Shown: one piece after another, positions 1 to 24,300 of the stretch | Numbering within the stretch: the first letter of the stretch is position 1 | Layout of the letters: every line of letters begins with the position of its first letter | The notes under the pieces: generated by a model | The model's database searches: none | What the model was told of the DNA's origin: nothing | Seen by the model: only the letters and a program-made list of their open reading frames with translations | From: Syngnathus acus | Taxonomy: Eukaryota > Chordata > Actinopteri > Syngnathiformes > Syngnathidae | Direction of reading: 5' to 3' | NCBI RefSeq assembly: GCF_901709675.1 | Contig: NC_051094.1 | Location: forward strand, 684,001-748,000 | DNA: 64,000 bases | Made by a program: the position numbers and the translations under genes

Positions 1-420
1 CTCATGATCCTACCAGTCCAAAATTACTCCACCGCACTCAGCTGATCCATACTAAGAACATCAACTTAAACCACTATTTATACCCTGATTCTTCCTTGTT
101 TTGTTATTTTCTGTTTGCAGTTCTTCTGCTTCCGCTCAGCTATTTTCTTACCTGGTGTTTTTTGATTGTTTCAACATCACTAAAGTGTCAAATTTTGTTT
201 CTCTTGTTTCTCATTTTGTATAGTGTATTTGTTTATGTATGTATACGTTCACTTTCGTATATATGCATATATAAATATGACGATTTAATATTTAGCTAGT
301 TATGCTTGTGTTTATTCATTGATGTTTATTCATTTATATATATATATATATATATTATTATTATTTTTTTTCTTTCTTAAACACTTGAATAATATTTGAT
401 GTCACAGCACTTTGTTTGTT

Positions 421-536
421 GTGCACTTTGATTATACAGGAGTGGAGCTCCTTACAAGCCCTAGGCTTCGTCTCCCTCCCTGCACTGTTATTTGTTATAA
501 TAATATGTGCTAAACAATAAACTAAACTAAACTAAA
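421..536 (+). mobile_element. LINE-like 3' tail with (ctaaa)n end
   Basis: Sequence from 'ggagtggagctccttacaag' through 'aataaactaaactaaacta' resembles the 3' ends of fish non-LTR retrotransposons, which finish in short tandem repeats. No reverse-transcriptase sequence could be read upstream. Assignment is by pattern memory only. Confidence 0.4.
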
Positions 537-802
537 GGAGGCCATCTCTCCCCGTTTATGGAACGCAGACGTTGCCGAGCGTACCGAGCAGCGTCTGTCC
601 GGGAGCCCCCCTGGGATTGCGACGGCTGGCAAAGAATCAAACGTGGGAACACCTCTGCCTCCTCCCCCATGGGATTTTGGGCTTTTTAAAGATGTTTCCT
701 GTTCTCCTGAGCTACCAAAGTCTGCCCGTCAGTCAGCTTAGAACATTTGAGATAAAGATCTGGGCACTGCAGTATATCATGCAATGGTGTGACTATTACA
801 AA

Positions 803-951
803 TCCTATCCGATCCTATCCGGCCTGGTCCTGTCCTGTCCTAGCCTGCCCTGCCCTGCCCTGACCCGCCCCGCCCTGCCCCGCCCAACCTATCCTATCCT
901 ATCCTATCCTATCCTATCCTATCCTATCCTATCCTATCCTATCCTATCCTA
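803..951. repeat. Pentanucleotide array with a variant gradient
   Basis: The left part is degenerate (cctgt, cctgc, ccgcc units, 803-888) and the right part is a clean run of about 12 tatcc units (889-951). The period is 5 bp throughout, with the composition shifting from GC-rich to AT-containing units. Confidence 0.85.
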
Positions 952-3900
952 CATGAGCCTGCAAGTGACACAAGGGCGGATGTCGGACAGAGAAATTGAT
1001 GAAGGGTGTGATTTTTGTTGATTGATGTCCACTTGGCGGCCCACATCAGAGAAGCCCCGCTGGGAGCAGGAAAGGAAGGGAGGGTAGGAAGGGGACGAAC
1101 AGGAGGAAGGGGGTATGAAGGCAGACACCAACCGCTGTTTGCCGCCCTCTAATCTCTGCCTGCGTAATCAGAAACACATGGCTCCCATAATGGCCACACT
1201 GTGCGGTAGGTGGAGTAGAGACGTAGAGGTTGACGTTGACGAGAGGCGCAAGGCCACCGTCATGTAAATACAGCGCACACTGATGAGCTGTGACAACGTA
1301 CAAATACTTTGTTACTTACTGTACTTTCGTTCGAAGAATGAGTCATTTATAACCTTGTACCTTATAAAATATACAGCGACGTGATTCAACGTTTTTTTTC
1401 TCATTACCTGCTTTGGCCAAGTTGCATCGAGATGTGTCAACTCCTCTCAGCTCATCATTGCGGCACTAATATTAGTCGTTCTTCCTCGAGGCTAAAGAAT
1501 ATGTGACTGTCCGGTATATTGTCTGCTGCTATTTGGCAGTAGCATTAAGGTGGTGTAAGCTCAGCTAAGTGGTCATTCAAACTACGCAATGTGTCATTTT
1601 CTATGTCTTATGTGGAGTATAACAGAAGATTTCTTTGAGGACCACATCACCCCGACTTGCGTAAAATCTGACAACTAGCTGCATTTTGGTCAACAGCACG
1701 CACAAGAGTGCACAGAATCCAAACCTTAGGTTGATTCCAGACACAATTGCAATTCTAACATTAAACAACAAACCCACAGAGGAAATGTTTAAACCGCAAA
1801 CATTTGATTGACCTACAAATGCTCAGAATATAGAACAGTAAACATTTTGGTGTTTGCTTTTATGTACGAGAAAGAAATCCCAAACTGGTTTTGCGAGGCC
1901 AACAAAAAGGGACTTTTTTTTTTTTTTTTTCTCCATCCCAAAATGAGGCTGCTTGTGGCCTGGTGTCACTACATCATTACTCGTCTGAGCGCCCATTTGG
2001 GAGGTCGGCCCCGCTGTGCGGTTTGCCTTCATTTGTGCCATCAAGTGCAGCTGATTTTAGCTCGCTGCCGCTACGAGAGAGTTTGGGGTCTACGTTAATG
2101 ACAGCGTGCAGTAAGTAGATGTGACTGTGAATGTAAATACACTGCCACACATTTAATGCTGTCACCGCTTTAGGAGAAGTAGCAGCTTTCTTTTCCAGTA
2201 AATAACAATTTGGTCTTTCCACTGGGGCCAAAACAGAAAAGTTGGCAGAAGTACTCATAACTGTGTATCGAAGTTGAAGTCAACTAAGATCATTTTATTT
2301 GATTATAGGATACATCCTGAGAAGAACAAAAAAAATCACGTCTCTGGCAGGGACAGACAGGAGATAAAAAACAAAACAAAAAAAACCATCTGCTGGTATC
2401 TAGTAAGGGAAATGACGGGAGAACAGGAAATGACGAAGCATTCGTATCTTCTTAAAGTCAGTCGGATAATCAACAATGAAATCATTCCTTCTGGCAGCGA
2501 GTTTAAAGACGCTCTCGAGTGAATCTTAAATGTTTCTTCCACTTGCACAAGTTTGACTGAAGCCTCATCCATCATCGACTCTCAACTCAAATGAATATTT
2601 TCAAGCGCTTTCAAGTGTAACTCGACTCCGCTTTCTTTCTGCTTTGCATTGCAGAAAATATTTGTCTTTTTCCCCCTCGCTCATAAATTTCTTTCTTCCT
2701 CTCCTCGCAGGGACTCAAATGGCTGCCAGATGTGGTTCCAATCGACTCTGGTTGCCATGGAAACTCTGGGACTGGTTTTTCTGGGTCCTCTGCGTTTTTT
2801 TGGCTGACTCATTGGTGGCTACGTTCAATAAGCGCTGTTGTTTCTATAGGCCTGGCGTGCTCCATGTCATGTTTGGACTGGCAGAGGACATGTCACTGAG
2901 CCCCCCCCCCCCCGTCTAACCACAACTGTTTGACCACACTTTGCCTTGCAGCGGATAGTCGCTCCTTTGTATGCTGTTGGGTCACAGAGCCAAAACAATT
3001 ACACAGAGCCAAGTATTAAAAAAAAAAAAAGACAGACGAGATTATTTCGAAGATAATCAAATTCAGAGCGGGGGACAGAGAAAGGAAAGAGATGAAAATG
3101 TACGCCGGCTACCGCTTTGCTCTCTGGCTCCAATTAGCAATCACATGACCTCTCCAGCCATTCTTTTGTGTATCCTCTCCCTTCGGCAAGACATACATGC
3201 AGCGCGTGATTGCGTCCCATTACAGACGTTCCACTGTTTCCACTGTGAAAGGAGCTCTTGTTCCCCCCCCCCCCTATTCTGGAGTGATCCAAACTAACAG
3301 TCCCCCGATTTCTTTGGCCTCTTTGAAGAGCCGCCATTCGTCGATCCCGGGACCCCTGAAAAGGGTCACATATCAAGGATAAAAGACAATCAGACGTTGA
3401 TTGGATTGTGAGTCAATATGGATTCTCTCTCCAGTGTTGGGAACTATACAAACCAGTTCAAAGGTCAGTTCATAAATTTCAAAATGAACTTGTTCGGTTC
3501 ATAATTGAAATTTCATAAAATAAGTTTATTTTCTTTCCCCAATCCAAAAAAAAAAAAAGGTGCTGCGAGCTGTTCATAAACTTTTGTTGATTGAATACGT
3601 TCAGGTACAACACTGGGACTCTCCAAACAGCACAGATATTCTAGCTGAGTGCTGTTTGGAATAATAGTTGAATGTGGGTCACGCGGCCACGAGAAGGCCA
3701 CAATAAATGATCTAGAACGGATTCAACAGCTAGTCATTGAAACCTTGACACAAATTACAATTTGTTGCTTCAAACCTTTTCCCCCAATTCTTCATGATAA
3801 CATAAGTTATGAGCTATTTTTCCGTGCCCTATAAAAAGCTACAGTTGGTCTCAAAATAGTGACATTGAATTGCTTTTTTTTTATTGATTTTTTTTTATTC

Positions 3901-6201
3901 CAGGTATGTAAATGATGAGAACAGCGACTTAATGACGGTACACAAATATACTTCAAAACACGCACATGAAGAAAACAAACACGTTACAGCTGCTAACTGT
4001 GTTGAAGCATTTGAGGCCCTTTTGTACACAAATGCATCCTGTTGAGAGAGGAAAAAAAAAAACTGACAGGGGCTAGTCAAATTGAAAAATTGCCACACCA
4101 TTTTTACAAGTCACGGTTTTATGTATGCAATGATAGGTCAGTGGTATCAATTGTACAATCATCTGTAATGAGTTCACTGCATGGGGCAAGTTGGGGGTTA
4201 CAGTTTTCCCGTGCAGCTCTTAATGCCATAAAAATTATACTCTGCATCATGCAGTTAAGTGTTCCACAAACATAACAGAGAACAACAATGTGAACATTAC
4301 AGAATGGAATTTTACAACAAAGAAACAGTACGAAGGATTATTAGGTCAACACTCGAAAGAAATGATTGAATAGTAAATCGGTCGGGACTTTTGTCAAGCG
4401 CCGTTCATTTGCAGTCTGGACGCAAAGTGGTCAAACAATAAATCAAAGGCAAAAGGTAAGCCCAGCTGCCGTGAGTTTTGCCGGACGCATAAATTAGCTC
4501 ACATTAGCATCCGATAAACAGAATGTCTTTTTTTTTTTTTTAAATCTTGAAACTGTTTTGCATCGTGTCAAAGTTCGCCAAACAACAAAATGTGAATAAA
4601 TGTAATTGTGCAAACGTTTGCATGTTCCTGAGAAAGAACTAAGCGGATTGACCTCATTTCTTGGCTTTCATCAACAAGAATCGTTTGAAGAATATATCCG
4701 ATGACTCTCCGTCCATAAAGACAGCAGCTGACATTTAAGTTCATTTAAGTTTAATTTCCCAATTTTTCTTTTCAGCGTGGTCCTCATAGTCCTCCGTAAG
4801 ATTCAACATGAAAGCCAGTTCATTAAGACAAGGAGAAAAAAAAAAAACCCACAGAAGGTCATATAAGCACAGCTTACAAAGATAACAAGTAAAAAGTACA
4901 CAATGTATACACGACGCTGCAAAAGTAACTTGGGAACTTGTACCTTAAAAAGACAAACTTTCATCGTAGCTATCCAACAACACCCTGAACAAAGAACCGT
5001 TTCCTCTTGAAAAACAAAAATCATTCCAGTTTAAGTACCTGTGAGTCCACCATTTTGCTTAAAACCAACACAAACAACGGAGACTAGCTAACAAGCTATC
5101 GCCGGCTAACGAGCTTTTTTTTTGCTAGCTACCAAGCTTCTGTTGCTGAAACTGATCCACAGTCGAGGCACACTTCAACACGCTACCATGAAGTTTCATC
5201 CCAAAAAAAGCAGCTTGGTTCTTCAGCATTAAATGGCAATCTGATCCTTGATTCCTTTTTTTTAACGTCTTTATTATAACCTGATGACACAAACAGACAA
5301 CAGCAAAGGTTCTTATCACATTCATTGATCTATTTTTGAGAGTCGTCCGTCCCTTGACACAAGCGTTGGTAGACAAAACATTCGACTTGAGGTTATGTTT
5401 TATTAAATGCAGCTTGCGCAAACTCCAGATGGCTGTGGTTTGGAAAATGGATGCTTCAAAATGTTTTATAAGCATGATGAAAAGTTCACGCAGCTCAACG
5501 GCGGCCTCGGATTTCAGCTTAATATGTTGATTTCTCAGCCGAGCGCAACATTCGGGTGAATTGATGCCGTTCCAGACACTCCAAATGGAGAGAATCTGCT
5601 CTGAATCTATCTTTGTAAACTTGGGAGTATTTTTCGACTTGTTTTCACAGTTTAGGAACGAGTGAAACATTATAGGTCACAAGAAAGCACGCCAGCTTTC
5701 TGTTTATAGGTGACGAGCGTCTGGACGGCAAGCAGGACTGTCAATTCCGGTTTGGTGAATTGCTGAGGTTTGCTGACCCCATGTGCAAAATATCATTTGG
5801 TTGGCAATAAACTATTTTGCTTTTTAAAATCGCGCATGCTGGTCTACAGAAATATGAGACTAAGTTTGTCATTTTTTGAAGGAACCGCTCCGATTAGTAC
5901 CTGTGAAAAGTACTCGAGAAACAGAATGCTACTGGTTTGACGAACGCTGCGTTCCAGAAAACAAGAAAGTTGCGCATTTCTGAACTCCAAACGTCAGAAA
6001 AAGTACAACGGATTACAACTTGAGTTCGAAGCCATGCACCCCCGCGACACTAGTAGCTGACAGATTTGTATTTGACTTTGGAAATAGGTCAGACCGAGGT
6101 CCCGGTTTTCTCGAATGTAGCATTAATGGCAGGTTCTGGTGTCAGTTTCCAACAAAAGCATTTTTTGTCTCTTTGCTGCCAATTTGTGAAAGAAAACACA
6201 C

Positions 6202-18946
<12,745 letters not shown>

Positions 18947-19692
18947 CGTACAAGCAGCAGCATCCTTCTAGACGCCTCTTCTTTTTATTCCACACACAAA
19001 GTTTGCTTTGGCGCACTTAATCCAAATCTTTCTCCAAATGAGTTGTTCCAAAGTCCTACAACGCCATCCACAATGATTCCAAAGTTGGCAAAATCAAAGA
19101 AGTCCCTTTTCCTCCTCGTAGGCTGCACCGTTACTTCCATGAACTAAATGAGGGCGGCGTGCAAAACTTTGACGTAAGAACAAGAAGTCACACTTCCCTT
19201 ATGACGAACCGAGGTGGGAAAGTCAAATCAAGTACAAAAGTAGAAGGTCCAGCTTTGGCCGTGGCCCTCCGAGGAGAGCTACTTGACTTTTGTCCTCTCT
19301 TGAGCTCTCAGGAGTGGCAGGAGGGAAATTCCTGATTTGTTACTCTGTCTTTGGCTGTGTGCGCCACCAAATTTACATAGCGTGCGCGCCACACCATCTG
19401 ATCTGATCTGCCCTGCCCTGCCCTGCCCTCTAACTTATGGACGCAAAACTGCAACACGTGACTCTTAAGTTACGAAACAAAGCATCGTAAAGTCATTTGA
19501 GCCTTCTGATAATAACAAATATGACACCGGATTGACCAATGTTATGATGTGGAACATTTTTGTAGTTTCTAGGCGCTGTTGCGCATCACTGACACATCTT
19601 GGGGTTAGGCAATAGCCTCCCCTACTGATGACACTGCGTCAGTGACTTTCAAACTTTGACCCCCCCCCCCCCCCAAAAATATACATATATAT
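18947..19692. other. scarf2 5' flank and presumed promoter
   Basis: Upstream of the scarf2 ATG on the minus strand. It probably includes the 5' UTR. A short degenerate pentamer run (ctgatctgatctgccctgcc type, 19398-19430) and a poly-C run near 19660-19674 are the only structured features. I see no coding sequence. Confidence 0.4.
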
Positions 19693-19994
19693 ACACTACC
19701 GTTCAAAAGTTTGGGGTCACAAAATTGTTTGGGTGACCCCAAACTTTTGAACGGTAGTGTATATATTTATTTAGATAATTATTTATAGATTATATATATA
19801 ATCTTCTGTGTAAAAAATCTTATAATATATATGTATACTTATATTCATAGATTATATATAATCTTATACAAATATGAAATATTATTTATAATATTTAATT
19901 CATAATATTTTATTATAATAATATTTACACTACCGTTCAAAAGTTTGGGGTCACCCAAACAATTTTGTGACCCCAAACTTTTGAACGGTAGTGT
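19693..19994. mobile_element. 302-bp AT-rich element with hairpin ends (MITE-like)
   Basis: Each end is a 68-nt near-perfect hairpin, 19693-19760 and 19927-19994, with arms of about 28 nt starting acactaccgttcaaaagttt. The loops differ in orientation: the left reads aaaattgtttgg and the right its reverse complement, so the ends are inverted copies of each other. The 166-bp interior is AT-rich and partly self-complementary, with no ORF. This fits a non-autonomous DNA transposon with hairpin-forming termini. TATA-type flanks hint at a TA target site, as in Tc1/mariner (inference). Confidence 0.7.
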
Positions 19995-20650
19995 ATATAT
20001 TAAAAAATGAAAAAAAAATGGAAATGTACTGTACTCAATCAATACACCAAAAAGTTTGAACCGCTCCAACATTACAAACATTCAATGTAAGTAAAGGAAA
20101 AAACTGAACTTGAATAACAATTGAATTGCACATAAAAGTGAAATAATAATTGTACTTTAATGCATGTTTAAAATCAAATGATAGAGATTCAATGCAATAC
20201 TGTAATTTTGGAATGATGTTTTTTAATGTACCAGTAAGGGGACACATACCACACTGCGCAATGTTGTCTTAACACAGCCTCACACTTTTGGCTTTAATGG
20301 CCTTTTTTTGGCTCCAGCACCCCCCCCCCCCCCCCCATGAAAACAAGCCTGCAGTGATTTAAGTACTTAGTGCTTAAAGACACACAACATTACCCTCCTT
20401 GGCGGAGGTAATGATCCCCCGCAAAATGTCTTAAAACAAGATATACCTCCCAGATGGATTTTTAAACGCGTGTAAATGAACCCGTTGCAAAGCATAATGT
20501 GATCATGTGCTGCTTCATTATGTACACTTTGGTGGGAATTAAAAGGTCCTCATCACATGCATTGTTGTTTTAATGACATTTTAAAAATAGGAAGACTGTA
20601 CAAAGAGCAAAACAAGCTGAAAACTACCACTGAGTCTATTTTGGAGTGAT
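19995..20650. other. Spacer between scarf2 and prodh with diverged repeat sequence
   Basis: No gene is seen. A poly-C run lies at 20319-20336. The segment around 20389-20415 (ttaccctccttggcggaggtaa) is nearly self-complementary and resembles the 'cgccaaggagg' dispersed repeat common in fish genomes (from memory). Confidence 0.4.
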
Positions 20651-20926
20651 TCATTTTAGGGAGGGGAGGGGAGGGGGCGGCGTTCCACCCCATCCGCCTT
20701 TGCACGCCCCTGCACTACTCCCAACCTTAACGGTGGCCTCAGTTACAGATGTACATTCTTTTACAACCATATGATCTATTATTATTCTAGTTGAAGTGAC
20801 TTTTGGGGCAAGTTCTTTGTCTATTACGTTCTTTTCGATAAAAAAACCAACAACTTCTCTTCCTGTTGTCCTATCTTGCGCAATTATTTTGAGAACTACT
20901 TTTGCCTTTTTCTTGTTTGAAATCAT
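20651..20926 (-). CDS. Unrecognised 91-codon ORF, head-to-head with prodh
   Basis: The ATG at 20926-20924 has A at -3. The frame reads MISNKKKAKVVLKIIAQDR, then RTTGREVVGFFIEKNVIDK and RIIIDHMVVKECTSVTEATV before a low-complexity G/P-rich end and a stop. The first 70 residues have balanced charged and hydrophobic composition and AT-rich third positions, unlike the Cys/Ser/Phe-rich chance frames nearby. I do not recognise a family. It could be a first exon running into an intron near 20720, a transposon relic, or chance. It starts 165 bp upstream of the prodh ATG. Confidence 0.2.
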   Translation of the reverse strand: MISNKKKAKVVLKIIAQDRTTGREVVGFFIEKNVIDKELAPKVTSTRIIIDHMVVKECTSVTEATVKVGSSAGACKGGWGGTPPPPLPSLK

Positions 20927-21090
20927 TGTCGAGTAACAGTACTACTGCATGTGTGGGTGTGCGTCAAGCCTGCAAGTCAGCAAGGCAACTTTGCATCACG
21001 CAGACACTCCCACTGATGCAAACGAGAGGGAGGACGAGCCCCCCTCGGCGTTTCAAAACACGCCGGAGCTCGTTGCAGCGGTGTTCTCTA
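20927..21090. promoter_or_regulatory. Presumed prodh promoter and 5' UTR
   Basis: This short interval between the unexplained minus-strand ORF and the prodh start shifts from AT-rich to CpG-rich sequence toward exon 1. The prodh frame is already open here from 20902, with an ATG at 21016, so part may be coding. No TATA box was seen, so a GC-type promoter is likely (inference). Confidence 0.35.
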
Positions 21091-21381
21091 ATGTTACCGG
21101 CTGTAGCTGTCACGCGAGCCCGGGCTGAGGCGCCCCTCAGGCGGCTACTCAGCAGCCCAAGACCGCGGCTCCCTGGCAGCCAAGGCCAACACACGCAGGT
21201 GGACGCGGGTGGTCGTCTCAATGGACGTGGTGGCAGTTCGGGACGGGCCAGCAGTGGGATATGTGTGGATTTTGAGCAAACCAGAGAGGCTTATAAGAGC
21301 AAGGACTCGTTGGAGCTCCTGAGAAGTCTGCTGGTTCTCAAAATGTGCTCCTTTGACTTCCTGGTTGATAAGAATCAAGAG
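21091..21381 (+). CDS. prodh: prodh coding exon 1: mitochondrial presequence and N-terminal region
   Basis: Encodes [20 protein letters not shown]..., then [20 protein letters not shown] and SLLVLKMC, matching human VDFGNAQEAYRSRRTWELARSLLVLRLC. The exon ends at AATCAAGAG before gtaaac in phase 0. The frame stays open upstream to 20902, with another ATG at 21016 that would add 25 Arg-rich residues. The exon is CpG-rich and lies in or next to the promoter. Confidence 0.82.
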
Positions 21382-24300
21382 GTAAACTTTTACCCTGGCC
21401 CCTAATGCGATTGCAAACCTTTTTCATGTTATACGTGTGTGTATATATATATATTTATTTGTTGCCTTTAAACAAAATATCATATATTATCTGCTGTACT
21501 GTACAGAGTGCTGAAACAGGAAGTAAAATTAGGAAACTAATATGAATCATCCACAACATACTGAACACTTACTTCATTTGTCGAGCTTGCTATACATACA
21601 GTACAGTGGGTGCCGAAACGCAAAGCAGCATTACAAAACAAACATCAATCATCCACAGTAAGAACATTCTGTACCCTTTCCAGACAGCACTTTAGGTAGT
21701 ATACCTGAACAATAGATATTTACTATATCAAGTTAGCCGGAGCTCCAGACAGGCCCTAAAATTTGAGACTACAATTTTGCCACTACAATTTTTGTCTTTT
21801 ATAACAAAGAAACAAAGTGAGACATCGCCGTTGTGGTCGTAACACTTCAATTTGAAATACTGGAACACAAACAATGCAGCAAAATATACAGAAAGTCATT
21901 TATAATTCTTTGTGTCTTCTTATCAAATTATTATAGATGCATGCGCCACATGATATGATGACATCATTCATAATAGACCATTTTAAATGATTATTATTAT
22001 AAAATAGCAATATTGAATCCAAACCAACCTTTTTTTTAGTTTTGCATTTTATACAGCTCCTCTATTGGTTCTCACGAGCTGGTGTAGCTAATGAACAGTC
22101 TGATAACTGCACCATACTTGAAGTTGGCACTTAAAGCACAATTGCATAATCGCTGGCATAACACTTCCTCAGAGATGACAACAAAAGATCATCTCATTTA
22201 TCAAAAGGCCTTATTCTTAGCTATATGAGACGAGCAAAACAACTTCGGTTGCGTGTGAACCTCAGGCAAGCACGTAAAACCCACCTCTCAAATTACAACT
22301 TGTTTTTCCAGGCAGGTCGGCGTCCCCATTTGTGCACACGCTACTTTCATTTAGCTTCACCCTCTCGTCACAGTTATCCAGTCAGACTAGCCACGGCAGA
22401 TCTTTTGGATTTTCTACACTGGAGAACGTTCAACATGTATCATGTAGTATTTAAAAGCAATTCTCTGAATTCACTTTGTTGCGTCTTTTAACTCTGCCAA
22501 TGACGGCTATAGACGTCACGGATCTATTTGAACTGGACCGGCAGGGAAGGAGTTAAAAAAAAAAAAAGCGCAAATTCTAATTCAAAAAAGCATCACAGAA
22601 TGTATCGCGTTTGATTTCGGAGGTGTCGCTGCACTTTTCATTCTGTTCAGGTTCACAGTGAACTTGGAGACAATCCCAGAATCTTTTCGTTTGCAGGCTG
22701 TATTATTCTATATTCATGAGGTATATATATATATATAGAATAGATTACAGTGCTTTCAAAAGGTTCCCCTTTAGCTCTTACCACCTCTGACATTACTGGA
22801 TGAGTTGAAGGGGTTATGTTACGTGTCCTTGTTTTAGAAGAATTTCTACCTCTCTTCCTCATTAAGGTTGGTGTGGCTGCTTTAAAAGTCTTCCGCAAGC
22901 ACTTTTGTCAGGCAAGACTGATGCCTTCAAAACATGTCGAGACGCAACCAGTCGCTGCAGGCACATTGTGAGTGACGTGAGCGCCGAATCGTCTCCCATC
23001 ATCCGAGTATTGTCAAACACTCCTGATCAGGCGTCACTGGTACCGCAATGTTAGAATATTCAATTAACCGGGAAGCTAAGCAAATACAAAGCAAACAAAA
23101 AAACGGATCCGCAGTGGTTCTTTCCAACTCACCAGACTGAATGTGTTTAAATGATTCATGAAAGCTCTCAGGTTACATCATCCTGTATCTATCTCTGCTC
23201 AGATAATGGATTTCGGGACGAAGGTGTTGGGTCGGAAAGCCTTTGATCAGCTGATGAAAATGACGTTTTACGGTCAGTTTGTGGCCGGCGAGGATCACAA
23301 AGCCATCAGGCCGCTCATTCAGAAGAACCTGGCCTTCGGTGTTGGCTCCGTACTGGACTACAGTGTGGAGGAGGACATCAGCCAGGAGGAGGAGCCACAG
23401 ATGCAGTAAGAAAGTTGCACCCAAAATATTCGGGACAGCTTTTTTCGGTAACAGTCGTATTGGTTCTGGGAAATTTAATTCGGCGGCATTATTATCTTAG
23501 GAGCAGCTGAACTCATTCCCAAAGAATATTGAAGCCAAATACAAACTATAACTTGACATTTAAATATACAGGACATGTCTCACTTGTTTGGAATTTTGTC
23601 ACATGAGGCGCGCATGGCAAACATGTGAGTGCTGTGTCCAGAAGGCAGCAGCAAGGACGCTCCATTTCAGAAGTCACGCAGCAACGCCTTTGAACAATGC
23701 CTAATTCGACGACCCTTTACATTTCAAATGTTTAATGGAGGTCAAAATGAAAGAGAGCCGTACAAGTGTTGAAGTGACGCTGACGTAAGCTGACAGCTGA
23801 CTTCAAGTTCAAACGTTGCACACATCACAGACAAACATCAGGTAGCCCAATGAGCTCTTGAGCGTACGATGTCTTCTATGATAGAGAGCTTTGCGCTAAC
23901 GCTGACTGCTATTTGGGATCGGTCCCAGTTTAAGATGAAGAAAAAAAGATGCTTCCACCACCACCACCACTGGCTGAGCTAGGATTTTTCTCCTTGCATG
24001 GGGGGGCCAAGTCAGGGTGTCCTTAAAGAAAATACGAAAATACAAACCCCCATAATTCTAAGGCTCGACCTCCATTTTATCACGAGAATTTGCGCAAATG
24101 TACTTGCCTAGAATATTTATTTACATGGAATATATTTGTGTTGAAAATAAATAATTGGTGGCATATGTTTACTGTGATCCTGCTTACAAAAAAACAAGGT
24201 GAAGAAAACAGCTGAAGCAGTGTAGATCAAATGTTGCACATCAAACTCTAATTGTTGAACTGATGAATTCTCTTATTTCTTTTTATTTAGCTCAAGTGCA

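Larger units (their letters stand above)
1..6201. other. Left flank: repeat-rich spacer, probably including scarf2 3' UTR
   Basis: No supported gene. It contains a LINE-like tail (421-536), a pentamer array (803-951), poly-A/T and poly-C runs (for example 2901-2914), and AT-rich unique sequence. The scarf2 transcript runs leftward from 6201 for an unknown distance; a minus-strand AATAAA occurs near 5269-5275. The 181-codon minus frame at 5125-5670 shows no domain and was not called. Confidence 0.4.

Noticed and set aside
2644-2919. Small membrane-like protein (91 codons)
   Set aside because: Trp/Phe-rich chance frame ending in a poly-C run; no homology recognised.
5125-5670. 181-codon minus-strand frame downstream of scarf2
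   Set aside because: No motif, domain or family resemblance; T-rich 3' UTR-like DNA with an AATAAA inside it. Most likely a chance frame in or near the scarf2 3' UTR.
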